Positions 35,024 to 44,470 are shown, numbered from the stretch's first letter. The stretch: DNA of 64,000 nt from Gemmatimonadota bacterium (GCA_021324775.1 JAJPIM010000007.1:99037-163036); one strand, 5' to 3'. Notes: generated by a model from the sequence alone, not told the origin. Numbers and translations are program-made.

Positions 35024-36139
35024 TCACAGCGTTCGGCGGAACAACAGCGTGGCGATGGTCATCGACGCCACCGTGAACAGGCCGAGAAAGGCGAGGTCGG
35101 GGCCGATCGCGGCGAAGCCCGTATTCTTGAGCAGCAGGCACTTGAAGGCGTGCACGCCATAGGTGAACGGGTCCACTCTGGCCAGCGCGCGCATCCAGGG
35201 CGGGAAAGCCTGCTGCGGGTAGACAGCACCGCTCGGGAAATAGAGCAGCGTATTGAGGACGCCGAAGAGTGCCCGCGGGACGAGCGGGTCGCTCATCCGT
35301 ACCATGATCATGAACATCATGCTGACGAGTGCCAGCGATGTGACGATAACGACGATGAGGAGCCGGAACAGCCGGAGCGGCGCGAGCGGATCGGGGATGC
35401 CAGCGATGATGGAGCCGAGCGTCATTAGGACCGTCCCCGCGAGCACCGCTTTGATCGCGCCCGAGATGACGAAGCCGAGGATCAGTTCCAGTTTGCTGAT
35501 TGGCGTGACGAGGTAGCCCTCGTGGAGGCCGCGCGCCTTGTCGTCGATGAAGATGATCCCGCCACCGATCATGACCATCGTGAAGATCGCGAGCAGGATC
35601 GTGCCCGACAGCAGGTACTGGATGTACGGGACGAACGGGTAGACCTCGACCACGTCGAGTCGGGCCTGCGACGGGATGCGTGCGGCGCCGGGCTGGTCTT
35701 CGTTGTAGGCGTCCACCATCCCCGACATGCTTCCGGAGAGTGCGCTCGTCACGAAGTTGTCGGTGTTGTCCTCGATCAGGGCGATGTGGGGCGCGTCCTT
35801 GGCCAGCACGCGGCGCGAGAAGCCGGGCGGGATCGTCAGCACGCCGTTGAGCCGGCCGGCGCGGAGGTCGGCGAGTGCGGTGCCCGGATCGGAGTAGCTG
35901 ATCGTCTCGAACGTCTTCGCGTTGCCGGCGACGGCCACCGTCAGCTCGCGCAGCTTGACGGCCGGGAGACCGCCGTCCTGATCGATGACGCCCACGCGGA
36001 GGTGGTGCACCGTGCCGCCGAACGCGTATCCCAGGATCACGAGCTGGAAGAGCGGGAGCACGAGCGACATCACGATGAGCATCGGGCTCTTGCGAAACCG
36101 TCGCAGATCCCGCTCGACCATGGCCCAGATGCGCAGCAT
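35024..36139 (-). CDS. ABC-2 type exporter permease (YbhS/YbhR-like)
   Basis: 371 aa from ATG 36139. The open frame further upstream lies within the ATPase gene. One N-terminal TM helix (SPMLIVMSLVLPLFQLVILG) is followed by a large periplasmic domain (about 45-175) and a cluster of five TM helices toward the C-terminus, including the ABC-2 signature region RGLHEGYLVTPISKLELILG. The E. coli system uses two such permeases; here there is one, so the transporter is probably a homodimer. Start is 11 bp after the ATPase stop. Confidence 0.9.
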   Translation of the reverse strand: MLRIWAMVERDLRRFRKSPMLIVMSLVLPLFQLVILGYAFGGTVHHLRVGVIDQDGGLPAVKLRELTVAVAGNAKTFETISYSDPGTALADLRAGRLNGVLTIPPGFSRRVLAKDAPHIALIEDNTDNFVTSALSGSMSGMVDAYNEDQPGAARIPSQARLDVVEVYPFVPYIQYLLSGTILLAIFTMVMIGGGIIFIDDKARGLHEGYLVTPISKLELILGFVISGAIKAVLAGTVLMTLGSIIAGIPDPLAPLRLFRLLIVVIVTSLALVSMMFMIMVRMSDPLVPRALFGVLNTLLYFPSGAVYPQQAFPPWMRALARVDPFTYGVHAFKCLLLKNTGFAAIGPDLAFLGLFTVASMTIATLLFRRTL

Positions 36140-36150
36140 CGCGGATCCGG

Positions 36151-37137
36151 TCAGCGGCGCAGGATGAAGGGGCTGTCGGCCATCGACGGTCCCTGGAGTT
36201 GATCCCGGAGCTGGCGTCCGGTGAAATGCAGGAACACGTCGTCGAGCGTCGTATTGGCGACGCTGATCGATTCGACCGTGACGCCGCGATCCGCGGCTTC
36301 GGCGAGCACGGCGCCTGTCGTGGCGGCCCCGGCGTGCGACGTCAGCCGGAACTGCGATCCATCGCCCGTCACGCTGTCGACGCCTGGCAGGCCCGCGAGC
36401 CGCCCGCGCCAATCGGCGGGCGTACCGCCGAAACTCACCTCGACCGTCGAGACGCCCGACACGGCGGCCTTGAGGCGCATCGGCGAGTCGAGCGCGATCA
36501 ACTTGCCATGATCGACGATCGCGATGCGGTCGCAGAGCTTGTCCGCCTCGTCCATGTAGTGCGTGGTGAGCAGTACCGTCAGATCGCGTTCCGCCTTGAT
36601 GCGCCGCAGCATGTCCCAGACGCCCGTGCGGGACACGGGATCGAGTCCGGTGGTCGGCTCGTCGAGAAAGAAGATCTGTGGCTCGTGCACGAGGGCGCGC
36701 GCGATCTCGACGCGGCGGCGCATTCCGCCCGACAACTGCTTGACGGGTTTGTCGGCCCAGGCGCTTAACTCGACCGCGGCCAGCAACTCGTCAATGAGCC
36801 GGTTGCGCTTCTCGGAGGGAACTCCGTAGAGCTTCGCGAAGATGCTCAGGTTCTCGCGCGGCGTCAGCTCCTGGTCGCTGGTCATGGCCTGCGCGATCAC
36901 GCCGATGGCGCGGCGGACCTCGTCCGGGCGCTCGACGATGTCGGCGTCGGCGATCACCGCGGTGCCGGACGTCGGCTCGATGAGCGTCGTGAGCATGCGG
37001 AGCAGGGTGGACTTTCCGGCGCCGTTGGGGCCCAGAAGCCCGAGGATCTCTCCCGCTCCGACCTCGAAGGAGATCGCGTCGACGGCCGTGAACGTGCCGA
37101 ACGTCTTCGTGATCTGGCGAACGGCGATCTCGCTCAT
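36151..37137 (-). CDS. ABC exporter ATP-binding protein (YbhF/DrrA-like)
   Basis: 328 aa with Walker A (GLLGPNGAGKSTLLRML), signature LSGGMRRRVEIARAL, Walker B (IFFLDEPTTGLD) and H-loop (LLTTHYMDEAD). The C-terminal extension (DUF4162-like) ends in DDVFLHFTGRQLRD. It has one nucleotide-binding domain, unlike the double-domain YbhF. The ATG overlaps the stop of the HlyD gene by 4 bases. Confidence 0.93.
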   Translation of the reverse strand: MSEIAVRQITKTFGTFTAVDAISFEVGAGEILGLLGPNGAGKSTLLRMLTTLIEPTSGTAVIADADIVERPDEVRRAIGVIAQAMTSDQELTPRENLSIFAKLYGVPSEKRNRLIDELLAAVELSAWADKPVKQLSGGMRRRVEIARALVHEPQIFFLDEPTTGLDPVSRTGVWDMLRRIKAERDLTVLLTTHYMDEADKLCDRIAIVDHGKLIALDSPMRLKAAVSGVSTVEVSFGGTPADWRGRLAGLPGVDSVTGDGSQFRLTSHAGAATTGAVLAEAADRGVTVESISVANTTLDDVFLHFTGRQLRDQLQGPSMADSPFILRR

Positions 37138-38189
37138 GATCGCTTCGGCGGTGGGACCAGGACGTAGGCGGTCATGCCGACGGCGAGCCGCCGGTCGTGG
37201 TTGTCGACCCGCAGGCGGATCTCGAACGTCTTGATGTCGCGCTTGGACCGGCTGACGTCGCGCGCCGTGGCAAAGCCGGCGTCGGCGCCGCGGTAGAAGA
37301 CCGTGCCCTGTCGTTCCGTCCCGGAGGGGAGGCGCACCGTGAGGGTGTCACCGAGGCGGATGCGGTCGATGTACGTCTCCTCGACGTCGGCGCGCACCCA
37401 GAGCGAATCCGGGTTGATGAGCGTCACGATCGGCTGCCCGGCGTTGACCACCTCGCCACCGAGCGCGGCACGCACGTCGACGAAACCCCGGATGGGCGAA
37501 CGGATTTGCGTATAGGCCAGCCGCACGTCCGCCTTGGCTTGCTGCGCGGCGGCGGCCTGCCGCTGCTGCCGATCGGCACCCAACTGGCTGCGCTTGATCG
37601 CCACCTGCTCGGCGGCCGCCTCGGCGAGCGCGAGGGCGGCGCGCTGTGCGCCGACCTGTTTGTCCGCCGCCTCGGCGCGGGCCTTGGCGACGGAATACGC
37701 CGTCCGCTGCTGATCGAGGTCCTGCTGGGCGACGGCACCGGCGCGGCCCAGCACCTCGTAGCGGTCGAGCACCGTCTTGGCGTTCGACAGGTTGGCGGCG
37801 GCTTCGGACTGCTGGGCCACCGCGGCGGCAAGCGTCGATGACGCCTGCGAGATCCCTTCCTGCGTCTGCATCGTCTGCAGCCGGACCGACGCTTCGCCTT
37901 CCTGGACGCGGACCGCGCCTTCGGCGGTGCTGTGCGAGTAGTAGGCGGTATCGGCTTGAAGCTCCAGAGGCACCAGCCGCGCCAGGATCTCGTTCGGCGC
38001 GACGGAATCGCCTTCCTTGACGAACATCGTCTCGATCTGGCCGCCGACCAGGGGACTGACGACCACGTCGTCGGTAGTCACGATCCCGGTCAGCGTGAGG
38101 TCCCCGGGCCGGGTCGTGACGAACCACACGATACCGATCGCGAGCACCAGGATAACGGCGATGATGACGGATAGCTGCTTACGGGGCAT
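37134..38189 (-). CDS. HlyD-family secretion protein (YbhG-like adaptor)
   Basis: 351 aa. N-terminal TM anchor (LSVIIAVILVLAIGIVWFV, about 5-23), lipoyl halves (SPLVGGQIETMFVKEGDSVA and IRSPIRGFVDVRAALGGEVV), a long Ala/Gln-rich coiled-coil hairpin between them (about 75-205), and a C-terminal barrel. It is the first gene of the adaptor, ATPase, permease, TetR operon. Such exporters act on drugs or lipophilic compounds; the substrate here is not known. Confidence 0.92.
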   Translation of the reverse strand: MPRKQLSVIIAVILVLAIGIVWFVTTRPGDLTLTGIVTTDDVVVSPLVGGQIETMFVKEGDSVAPNEILARLVPLELQADTAYYSHSTAEGAVRVQEGEASVRLQTMQTQEGISQASSTLAAAVAQQSEAAANLSNAKTVLDRYEVLGRAGAVAQQDLDQQRTAYSVAKARAEAADKQVGAQRAALALAEAAAEQVAIKRSQLGADRQQRQAAAAQQAKADVRLAYTQIRSPIRGFVDVRAALGGEVVNAGQPIVTLINPDSLWVRADVEETYIDRIRLGDTLTVRLPSGTERQGTVFYRGADAGFATARDVSRSKRDIKTFEIRLRVDNHDRRLAVGMTAYVLVPPPKRS

Positions 38190-38332
38190 AGTGGCGATCG
38201 CGGGCAGCGGAAGGCGTGAGGGCGACCGGGGTCTCAGGTGAGATCATGCCCGAACGCGGGTTCTAACATGCGTATGAAACGACTGTTTGACAAGACAAGG
38301 CCCCCTGCTGGCGCCGCGAGAGGCAGTCGGGT

Positions 38333-38884
38333 CTACGGGATGCCTGCGCCGATCGGGACGCGATCGACGCGGCTCGTCAGTGTGACATCACCGACCGTGA
38401 GATACAACTCCCGCTCCGTGACGGTAAGGGCGAATGCGGTTCGCCGGGCGAGATGGGCGGCCAGCGCAGCGAGGAACTCGCGGTCCAGTCCATAGAGCTC
38501 GAGAGCTTCCGCGTGGTGGATGCGTTCGCCCGCGAGTTGCCGGGCGAGCAGTGCGGGATCCTTGTGGGTATAGATCACGACACGTGGCGACAGCTTGCTG
38601 GCTTTGTGCAGGCGCTCCGCGTCGGGCGCGCCGATGTCGATCCACACGCGGAGCGCTCCCGTGAGATCGCGCACCGCGAGCGCCGGCTCACCGGGCTCGG
38701 CGAGCCCGTGCCCGAAGGTGATGCCTTCGGTGTACTCGAGGCAGTAGGCGAGGACCCGGGCGAGGAGGAAGGCCTCCGTCTCGGACGGATGCCGCGCCAC
38801 GCGCAGATGCAGTGACTCGTAGACATGGCGGTCGACGTCCGACAGCTCAATGTCGAAATTGTAGATGCTCGCGGTGTTGGCCAC
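38333..38884 (-). CDS. YaeQ family protein
   Basis: 183 aa from GTG 38884. The frame is open to 39079, but the family starts with the short segment (A-x-x-A)SIYNFDIELSDVDRHVYE, and the residues before it have no family character. Conserved features include LHLRVARHPSETEAFLLARV, FGHGLAEPGEPAL and LRVWIDIGAPDAERLHKASK. YaeQ proteins have a PD-(D/E)XK nuclease-like fold, but their biological role is not established. Length fits the family (about 180 aa). Confidence 0.88.
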   Translation of the reverse strand: MANTASIYNFDIELSDVDRHVYESLHLRVARHPSETEAFLLARVLAYCLEYTEGITFGHGLAEPGEPALAVRDLTGALRVWIDIGAPDAERLHKASKLSPRVVIYTHKDPALLARQLAGERIHHAEALELYGLDREFLAALAAHLARRTAFALTVTERELYLTVGDVTLTSRVDRVPIGAGIP

Positions 38885-39071
38885 TGCCTCGAAGTTGGCG
38901 TCCGAGCGCGACGTCCGACAGCCCGCCGCGCCGTCGCCCCTGGCGGCCGGAGTGCAGGAATCCACTCGCGCGGGGCGTGACGCCTGGTGATGATTGACGT
39001 GAGGCCGGCGGTTCCGCCGGCAGATAGCCGGGCACAAACACGGCCCGGCGCGGTTCGCAGATTCAATAGGG

Positions 39072-40046
39072 ATGGACATGCCGGCTCAGACGACGTTCGA
39101 CCCCGTCACGCTTTCCGACATCGAGGCCGCGCGGGTGCGGATCGCGCCCTACCTCAAACGCACGCCCCTCATGAGGAGCGAGACACTCAGCCGGCGCCTG
39201 GGGACCAACGTCTACCTCAAGGCCGAGGTGTTTCAGAAAACCGGGGCCTTCAAGGTGCGTGGCGCGTTCAACAAGATGCTGTGCATCCCGGACGGTGCAC
39301 GCGGGCACGGCGTCGTGGCGATGAGCGGCGGCAATCACGCCCAGGCGGTGGCGTACGCGGCCCACACGCTCGGGATGCGGGCGCTGATCTTCATGCCCAA
39401 GGCGACACCGGCGAACTACGTGGATGCCACGCTCGGGTACGGCGGGGAGGTGTCGTTCACCCCGACGTCGCTCGACGGGTTCGCGGCGATGGAGGAGTAC
39501 GGGACCAAGGGCTGGGTGGCGGTCCATCCGTTCAACGATCCGCTCGTCATGGCGGGCCAGGGGACGGCGGGGCTCGAGATCGCCGACGACTGCCCGCAGC
39601 TCACCGATGTCTTCGTCAGCATCGGCGGCGGGGGGCTGATTGCGGGCATTGCCACCGCGGTGAAGGAGCGGCTGCCCGCTGCGCGGATCTGGGGTGTGGA
39701 GACCGAGGGCGCCGACTGCATGGCGCAGGCGCTGGCGGCGAACGATGTCATCACCCTGCCTGCGGTCACGTCGATCGCGCGGACCCTCGGCGCACCCGCG
39801 GCGTCGCCGGAGACACTCGCTGCCGTGCAGCGGTACGTGGAGTTGGTAACGGTGGTGAGCGACACGGAGGCGGTCGCGTCGATGCGGTTTCTCCTCGAAC
39901 GGACCAAGCTGCTGGTCGAGCCGGCGGGTTCCTGCACGCTGTCCGCAGCCGAGCGGTTGCGGGACCGGTTCGGGCCCAACGACCACGTGGTGCTCTTCCT
40001 GTGCGGCGGGAACATCAGCGTCGAGGACGTCTGCCGCTTCGGGTGA
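39072..40046 (+). CDS. Threonine ammonia-lyase / serine-threonine dehydratase-like PLP enzyme
   Basis: 324 aa. Type II PLP fold enzyme. The PLP lysine is in TGAFKVRGAFNKM and the phosphate loop is SIGGGGLIAG. SGGNHAQAVAYAA is the substrate Ser/Asn loop, and LCGGNISVED closes the protein. There is no regulatory ACT domain, so it resembles the catabolic short form or a serine racemase-like member. It stands upstream of the paa cluster but is followed by a good terminator-like hairpin, so it is likely a separate unit. Confidence 0.9.
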   Translation: MDMPAQTTFDPVTLSDIEAARVRIAPYLKRTPLMRSETLSRRLGTNVYLKAEVFQKTGAFKVRGAFNKMLCIPDGARGHGVVAMSGGNHAQAVAYAAHTLGMRALIFMPKATPANYVDATLGYGGEVSFTPTSLDGFAAMEEYGTKGWVAVHPFNDPLVMAGQGTAGLEIADDCPQLTDVFVSIGGGGLIAGIATAVKERLPAARIWGVETEGADCMAQALAANDVITLPAVTSIARTLGAPAASPETLAAVQRYVELVTVVSDTEAVASMRFLLERTKLLVEPAGSCTLSAAERLRDRFGPNDHVVLFLCGGNISVEDVCRFG

Positions 40047-40104
40047 CCCGCGCTCGAGCGGTGCACCCCCGGGCTGGCACCGGCACGCACACCGGAGCGG
40101 ATGC

Positions 40105-40130
40105 CGGGGCGGCTCCGCCCCGTTAATCTT
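40105..40130 (+). terminator. Hairpin terminator between dehydratase gene and paa cluster
   Basis: CGGGGCG-GCTC-CGCCCCG, a perfect 7-bp GC stem with a 4-base loop, followed by TTAATCTT. It starts 59 bases after the dehydratase stop. The T-run is imperfect but this is the most terminator-like hairpin seen in the window. Confidence 0.5.
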
Positions 40131-40188
40131 CGGTCGCGCGGCTGCCGGCCGGCGGCTGCGTCCTTACCGAGGGACCCGCGAGGTGCAC

Positions 40189-40977
40189 ATGGACAATCGG
40201 TTCATCCTCCGCAGCGCCGACGCGGGGGTCCTGACGCTGACAATGAACCGGCCCGAAGTGCTCAACAGTTGCAACCGGGGGATGGTCACCGAACTGCGCC
40301 AGGCCTTCGAGGGTGCGGGGGCCGATGCCACGGTGCGCGCGGTGTTGCTCACGGGTGCGGGGCGGGCGTTCTGTGCGGGGCAGGATCTGGCCGAGGCGGC
40401 GCCGCCACCGGGCAAACCCGTGCCTGACATCGGAGACATCGTCGTCGGCTACAACGGGTTGATCCTGGCGATCCGGCGGCTCGAAAAGCCAGTAGTGGCG
40501 GCGGTCAACGGCGTGGCGGCGGGGGCCGGCGCCAACATCGCGCTGGCGGCGGATTTCGTGATCGCGTCGGCCGAGGCGTCGTTCATTCAGGCGTTCGTGA
40601 AGATCGGGCTGATTCCCGACAACGGCGGCACCTTTTTCCTGCCGCGGCTCGTCGGGCTGGCGCGCGCGACGAGTCTCGCGATGCTGGGTGGCAAGGTGGC
40701 CGCACAGCAGGCCAAGGACTGGGGGATGATTCACGACGTCGCGCCCGCCGAGGCCCTCATGGAGACAGCGGGTAGATTCGCGCGGCAACTGGCGGGCCAG
40801 CCCACGCGTGCGCTCGGGCTGATCAAGCGCGCCTTCAACGCGTCGCTGGGGAGCGACCTCGAGGCGCAACTGGCGCTCGAGGCGAGACTGCAGCGGGAGG
40901 CTGGCCGCACGTCGGATCACACGGAAGGCGTGCGGGCCTTTCAGGAGAAGCGCGCGCCGTCGTTCACCGGCCGGTAG
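40189..40977 (+). CDS. paaG: Enoyl-CoA isomerase/hydratase PaaG (1,2-epoxyphenylacetyl-CoA isomerase)
   Basis: 262 aa from ATG 40189 (GAGG upstream; GTG 40183 also possible), the same length as E. coli PaaG. Crotonase fold with the oxyanion loops LLTGAGRAFCAGQDLAEA and NGVAAGAGANIALAADFVIA, and the PaaG-typical GLIPDNGGTFFLPRLVG. It converts ring-1,2-epoxyphenylacetyl-CoA to the oxepin. First gene of paaG-H-I-J-Y-Z; the next gene begins 5 bases after its stop. Confidence 0.92.
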   Translation: MDNRFILRSADAGVLTLTMNRPEVLNSCNRGMVTELRQAFEGAGADATVRAVLLTGAGRAFCAGQDLAEAAPPPGKPVPDIGDIVVGYNGLILAIRRLEKPVVAAVNGVAAGAGANIALAADFVIASAEASFIQAFVKIGLIPDNGGTFFLPRLVGLARATSLAMLGGKVAAQQAKDWGMIHDVAPAEALMETAGRFARQLAGQPTRALGLIKRAFNASLGSDLEAQLALEARLQREAGRTSDHTEGVRAFQEKRAPSFTGR

Positions 40978-40982
40978 CGTCC

Positions 40983-42170
40983 ATGCCCATCACGCGTGGC
41001 GCGCGCATCGGGATCGTCGGTGCCGGCGCCATGGGCAGCGGGATCGCACAGATCGCGGCCACCGCGGGGCACCCGGTCGTCGTCGTGGACACGAGCACCG
41101 AGGCGCTCGCGCGCGGCAAATCCGGCGTCGACCGCGCCATCCAGCGTGACGTCGAGAAGAAGCGGCTGGAGAGCATTGCGGGGACGGCCGCCATCGCCCG
41201 CATCGACTGGCACCATGCACCCTCGGGAGCGGGGCTCGACGCCGTCGCCGGCTGCGCGCTCGTAATCGAAGCCGTCGTCGAGGTGCTGGGCATCAAGCGG
41301 GACCTGTTCGCCGGGCTGGAACGGGTGGTGCCGGCGGAATGCATCCTGGCGACCAACACCTCGTCGCTGCCGGTGGCGGCGATCGCGGCGGCGTGCGCCC
41401 GTCCCGAGCGCGTGCTCGGCGTGCACTTCTTCAATCCCGCGCCGGTCATGGCGCTGGTAGAGATCATTCCCGCGCTGGGGACGTCCCCAGAGATTACGGC
41501 GGAGGTGCGCGCGCTGGTCGATGGCTGGGGCAAAACCACGGTGCTCGCGAGCGACACGCCGGGGTTCATCGTCAACCGGATCGCGCGTCCGTTTTACGGC
41601 GAGGGGCTCCGGCTCAACGACGAGGGCGTCGCCGATGTGGCGACCATCGACTGGGCGATGCGCGAGATCGGCGGATTCCGGATGGGCCCTTTCGAGCTGA
41701 TGGACCTGATCGGCCACGACGTCAACTTCGCGGTCACGCGGTCGATCTTCGAGGCGTTCTTCTACGACCCGCGCTACAAGCCTTCCATCACCCAGCAGCG
41801 GCTGGTCGACGCGGGGATGCTGGGGCGGAAGACCGGACGCGGGTTTTACGACTATCGCGAAGGCGCCGCGCGGCCGAAGCCGCGGGAGGATCGCGAGCTT
41901 GGCGGCCAGATCTTCGAGCGCATCCTCGTCATGCTGATCAACGAGGCCGTCGATGCCGTGCTCTGGCGCGTCGCCTCGCCCGCGGACGTCGATCTGGCGG
42001 TCCTGAAGGGAGTAAATTACCCCAAGGGATTGCTCGCCTGGGGGGACGACATGGGCCTGGACCGGGTGCTCACGAGGCTCACCGCCCTGGAGCAGGAATA
42101 CGGAGAGGACCGGTACCGTCCGAGTGCGTTACTCAAGCGGATGGTCCGGGAGGGGCGGCGGTTCACATGA
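40983..42170 (+). CDS. paaH: 3-hydroxyacyl-CoA dehydrogenase PaaH
   Basis: 395 aa. The NAD-binding motif IGIVGAGAMGSGIAQIAA is at residues 9-26. The catalytic region NTSSLPV and HFFNPAPVMALVEI is followed by the 3HCDH C-terminal domain (DTPGFIVNRIARPFYGEGL) and a second, shorter C-terminal repeat (ILVMLINEAVDAVLWRVASP). Slightly shorter than E. coli PaaH (475 aa). It oxidises the 3-hydroxyadipyl-CoA-type intermediate in the lower pathway. The stop overlaps paaI (ATGA). Confidence 0.92.
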   Translation: MPITRGARIGIVGAGAMGSGIAQIAATAGHPVVVVDTSTEALARGKSGVDRAIQRDVEKKRLESIAGTAAIARIDWHHAPSGAGLDAVAGCALVIEAVVEVLGIKRDLFAGLERVVPAECILATNTSSLPVAAIAAACARPERVLGVHFFNPAPVMALVEIIPALGTSPEITAEVRALVDGWGKTTVLASDTPGFIVNRIARPFYGEGLRLNDEGVADVATIDWAMREIGGFRMGPFELMDLIGHDVNFAVTRSIFEAFFYDPRYKPSITQQRLVDAGMLGRKTGRGFYDYREGAARPKPREDRELGGQIFERILVMLINEAVDAVLWRVASPADVDLAVLKGVNYPKGLLAWGDDMGLDRVLTRLTALEQEYGEDRYRPSALLKRMVREGRRFT

Positions 42171-42637
42171 CCCCATTGCCAGGCGAGATCGTCGCGGAGG
42201 ACGCGCAGGCGCGCGCGGAGCGGCTCGTGGGCGCCATGCGGGTGAGCGACGGGTTCAGCGCGTGGCTGGGCGTGGAAGTCGTCGCGCTGGCGCCGGCGGC
42301 GTGTACCGTGCGCGCGACCGTCCGCCGCGAGATGCTCAATGGCTTCGGCGTCTGCCACGGGGGTGTCACGTATTCGCTGGCCGATAGCGCGCTGGCGTTC
42401 GCGTCGAACACCCACGGGCGTGTGTCGATGAGTGTGGAGAACGGCATTTCGTACGTGGCGCCGGTGGCGCTGGGTGATGTCCTGACCGCGGTCGCGGCCG
42501 AGGAGGGCGTCGGCGGCCGCCTGGCGTTCTATCGCGTGATCGTCCGCAACCAGCACGGCGCCGTCGTCGCCCTGTTTCGCGGGACCGTGTACCGCACACA
42601 ACGCGAGATGCAGCCGGAGAATGTCCAGGATGGGTGA
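42167..42637 (+). CDS. paaI: Hydroxyphenylacetyl-CoA thioesterase PaaI
   Basis: 156 aa from the ATG overlapping the paaH stop. Hotdog fold with the characteristic MLNGFGVCHGGVTYSLADSA, in which HGG and the downstream Asp form the active site, and a C-terminal strand VALFRGTVYR. PaaI hydrolyses dead-end CoA esters in the phenylacetate route, releasing CoA. Its 3' end overlaps the paaJ start. Confidence 0.93.
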   Translation: MTPLPGEIVAEDAQARAERLVGAMRVSDGFSAWLGVEVVALAPAACTVRATVRREMLNGFGVCHGGVTYSLADSALAFASNTHGRVSMSVENGISYVAPVALGDVLTAVAAEEGVGGRLAFYRVIVRNQHGAVVALFRGTVYRTQREMQPENVQDG

Positions 42638-43838
42638 GGCATACATCATCGACGGCGTTCGCACGCCGATTGGTTCGTTCGGCGGGAGCCTGAGCGACGT
42701 CCGGCCGGACGACATGGCGGCGCTGGTCATCCAGCGGCTGCTCGCCCGGCATCCCGGCCTCGACCCCTCGCGTGTCACCGACGTCATCATGGGATGCGCG
42801 AACCAATCGGGTGAGGACAATCGCAACGTCGCGCGGATGGCGTCGCTGCTGTCGGGGCTTCCGGTATCGGTGCCCGGGGAGACCATCAACCGCCTTTGCG
42901 CTTCTGGACTGAGCGCCGTCGGACATGCCGCACGCGGGGTACGACTCGGGGACGGCGACCTGTATATCGCGGGCGGCGTCGAGAGCATGACGCGGGCGCC
43001 CTACGTGCTATCGAAGAGCGGCAAGGCGTTTGCGCGCGACGCGCAACTGTTCGACACCAGCATCGGCTGGCGGTTCGTGAATCCGCGCATGCGACAGCAG
43101 TACGGCGTGGACGCGATGGGCGAGACCGCCGAGAACGTCGCTACCGAATTCCATGTGTCGCGGGAGGACCAGGACCGGTTCGCGTGCCTGACGCAGGGGC
43201 GGGCGGCCGCGGCGCGGGCGCGTGGGCGGTTCGCGACGGAGATCACGCCCGTCGACGTGCCGGGGGACAAACGCGGCGAAGTCCGGCGGTTCGAGCACGA
43301 TGAGTTCATTCGTCCGGACACGAGCCTCGAAGCGTTGGCTCGGCTCAAGCCCGCGTTCCGGGCGGGCGGGTCGGTGACCGCGGGGAACTCTTCCGGGATC
43401 AACGACGGTGCGGCCGCGCTGCTCGTGGCGTCGGAGGGCGCCGTGAAGGAGTTCTCGCTCAACCCGCTCGCCCGGTCGCTGGCGACCGTCGCGGCGGGCG
43501 TCGAGCCGCGCATCATGGGCATGGGCCCGGTACCCGCCACCCGGGCGGTGCTGGCCCGCACGGGCCTCACGCTGTCGCAGATCGACGTGATCGAACTCAA
43601 CGAAGCGTTCGCGTCGCAGGCGATCGCGTGCCTGCGCGAGCTGGGGCTCAGGGATGATGATCCGCGCGTCAATCCCAACGGCGGTGCCATCGCGCTCGGC
43701 CATCCCCTGGGCATGAGTGGCGCGCGGCTCATCCTCTCGGCGGCACGGGAGCTGGAGGCGACAGGCGGGCGCTACGCGCTCGCGACGATGTGCGTTGGAG
43801 TCGGGCAGGGAATGGCGACCATCATCGAGCGCGTATGA
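42621..43838 (+). CDS. paaJ: 3-oxoadipyl-CoA / 3-oxo-5,6-dehydrosuberyl-CoA thiolase PaaJ
   Basis: 405 aa from GTG 42621; ATG 42630 is equally plausible. Thiolase with nucleophile Cys in INRLCASGLSAVG, the second-half motif IDVIELNEAFASQAIACLRE with NEAF, GGAIALGHPLGMSGARL with the His, and LATMCVGVGQGMATIIE with the second catalytic Cys. It releases acetyl-CoA and succinyl-CoA at the end of the pathway. Its stop overlaps paaY. Confidence 0.93.
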   Translation: MSRMGEAYIIDGVRTPIGSFGGSLSDVRPDDMAALVIQRLLARHPGLDPSRVTDVIMGCANQSGEDNRNVARMASLLSGLPVSVPGETINRLCASGLSAVGHAARGVRLGDGDLYIAGGVESMTRAPYVLSKSGKAFARDAQLFDTSIGWRFVNPRMRQQYGVDAMGETAENVATEFHVSREDQDRFACLTQGRAAAARARGRFATEITPVDVPGDKRGEVRRFEHDEFIRPDTSLEALARLKPAFRAGGSVTAGNSSGINDGAAALLVASEGAVKEFSLNPLARSLATVAAGVEPRIMGMGPVPATRAVLARTGLTLSQIDVIELNEAFASQAIACLRELGLRDDDPRVNPNGGAIALGHPLGMSGARLILSAARELEATGGRYALATMCVGVGQGMATIIERV

Positions 43839-44470
43839 CCGGCGCGCCCGCAGACGCCGTGTCCAACTTCTTCGCCTTCGAGGGTATCCGTCCCGTGGCG
43901 CACGCGTCGGCGTTCGTGCATCCACGGGCGACCGTCGTCGGCAACGTGATCATCGGGCGCGACGTGTACGTGGGGCCCAGCGCGGTGATCCGCGGGGATT
44001 GGGGGGGCGTCGTCATCGAAGACGGGTGCAACGTCCAGGAGACCTGCGTCATTCATTCCTTCCCCGGCGTGGATGCGTGGCTCGAGGCTGGGGCGCACAT
44101 CGGTCACGGCGCCGTGATTCACGGCGCGCGGATCGGCCGCAACGTGCTCGTGGGAATGAACGCCGTCGTGATGGATCGCGCCGTGGTGGGCGCGGGCTGC
44201 ATCGTGGGAGCGCTCACATTCGTGCCGTCGGACATGCAGATCCCGGATCGCAAAGTCGTCGTCGGCAATCCGGCGCGAGTAGTGAAGGATGTGAGTGACG
44301 AGATGCTGGCCTGGAAGACCGAGGGGACCCGGCTCTATCAGGAACTGCCGGCGCGGCTGCACGCGGGCCTGGTGCCCTGCGAGCCGTTACGGGAGGTGCC
44401 GGCGGAGCGCACCCGCCAGGCGCCGGTCTATCAGACGTGGAATGAGCGGAAACACGGGACTAGGGATTAG
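43835..44470 (+). CDS. paaY: PaaY, gamma-carbonic-anhydrase-like hexapeptide protein (thioesterase)
   Basis: 211 aa from ATG overlapping the paaJ stop. Left-handed beta helix made of hexapeptide units (RATVVGNVIIGRDVYVGPSA, then GAHIGHGAVIHGARIGRN), with His residues in the metal-binding pattern (VIHSFPG, HIGHGAVIH). PaaY proteins are thioesterases that relieve CoA ester build-up in phenylacetate catabolism. The last few residues (HGTRD) and the stop codon come from a GGGACTA-type heptad array, so the original C-terminus may have been altered. Confidence 0.9.
   Translation: MTGAPADAVSNFFAFEGIRPVAHASAFVHPRATVVGNVIIGRDVYVGPSAVIRGDWGGVVIEDGCNVQETCVIHSFPGVDAWLEAGAHIGHGAVIHGARIGRNVLVGMNAVVMDRAVVGAGCIVGALTFVPSDMQIPDRKVVVGNPARVVKDVSDEMLAWKTEGTRLYQELPARLHAGLVPCEPLREVPAERTRQAPVYQTWNERKHGTRD

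Noticed and set aside
41339..42637. Long frame that would extend PaaI by 276 residues
   Set aside because: The added part overlaps paaH in another frame and has Arg/Gly-rich non-coding composition; PaaI starts at 42167.
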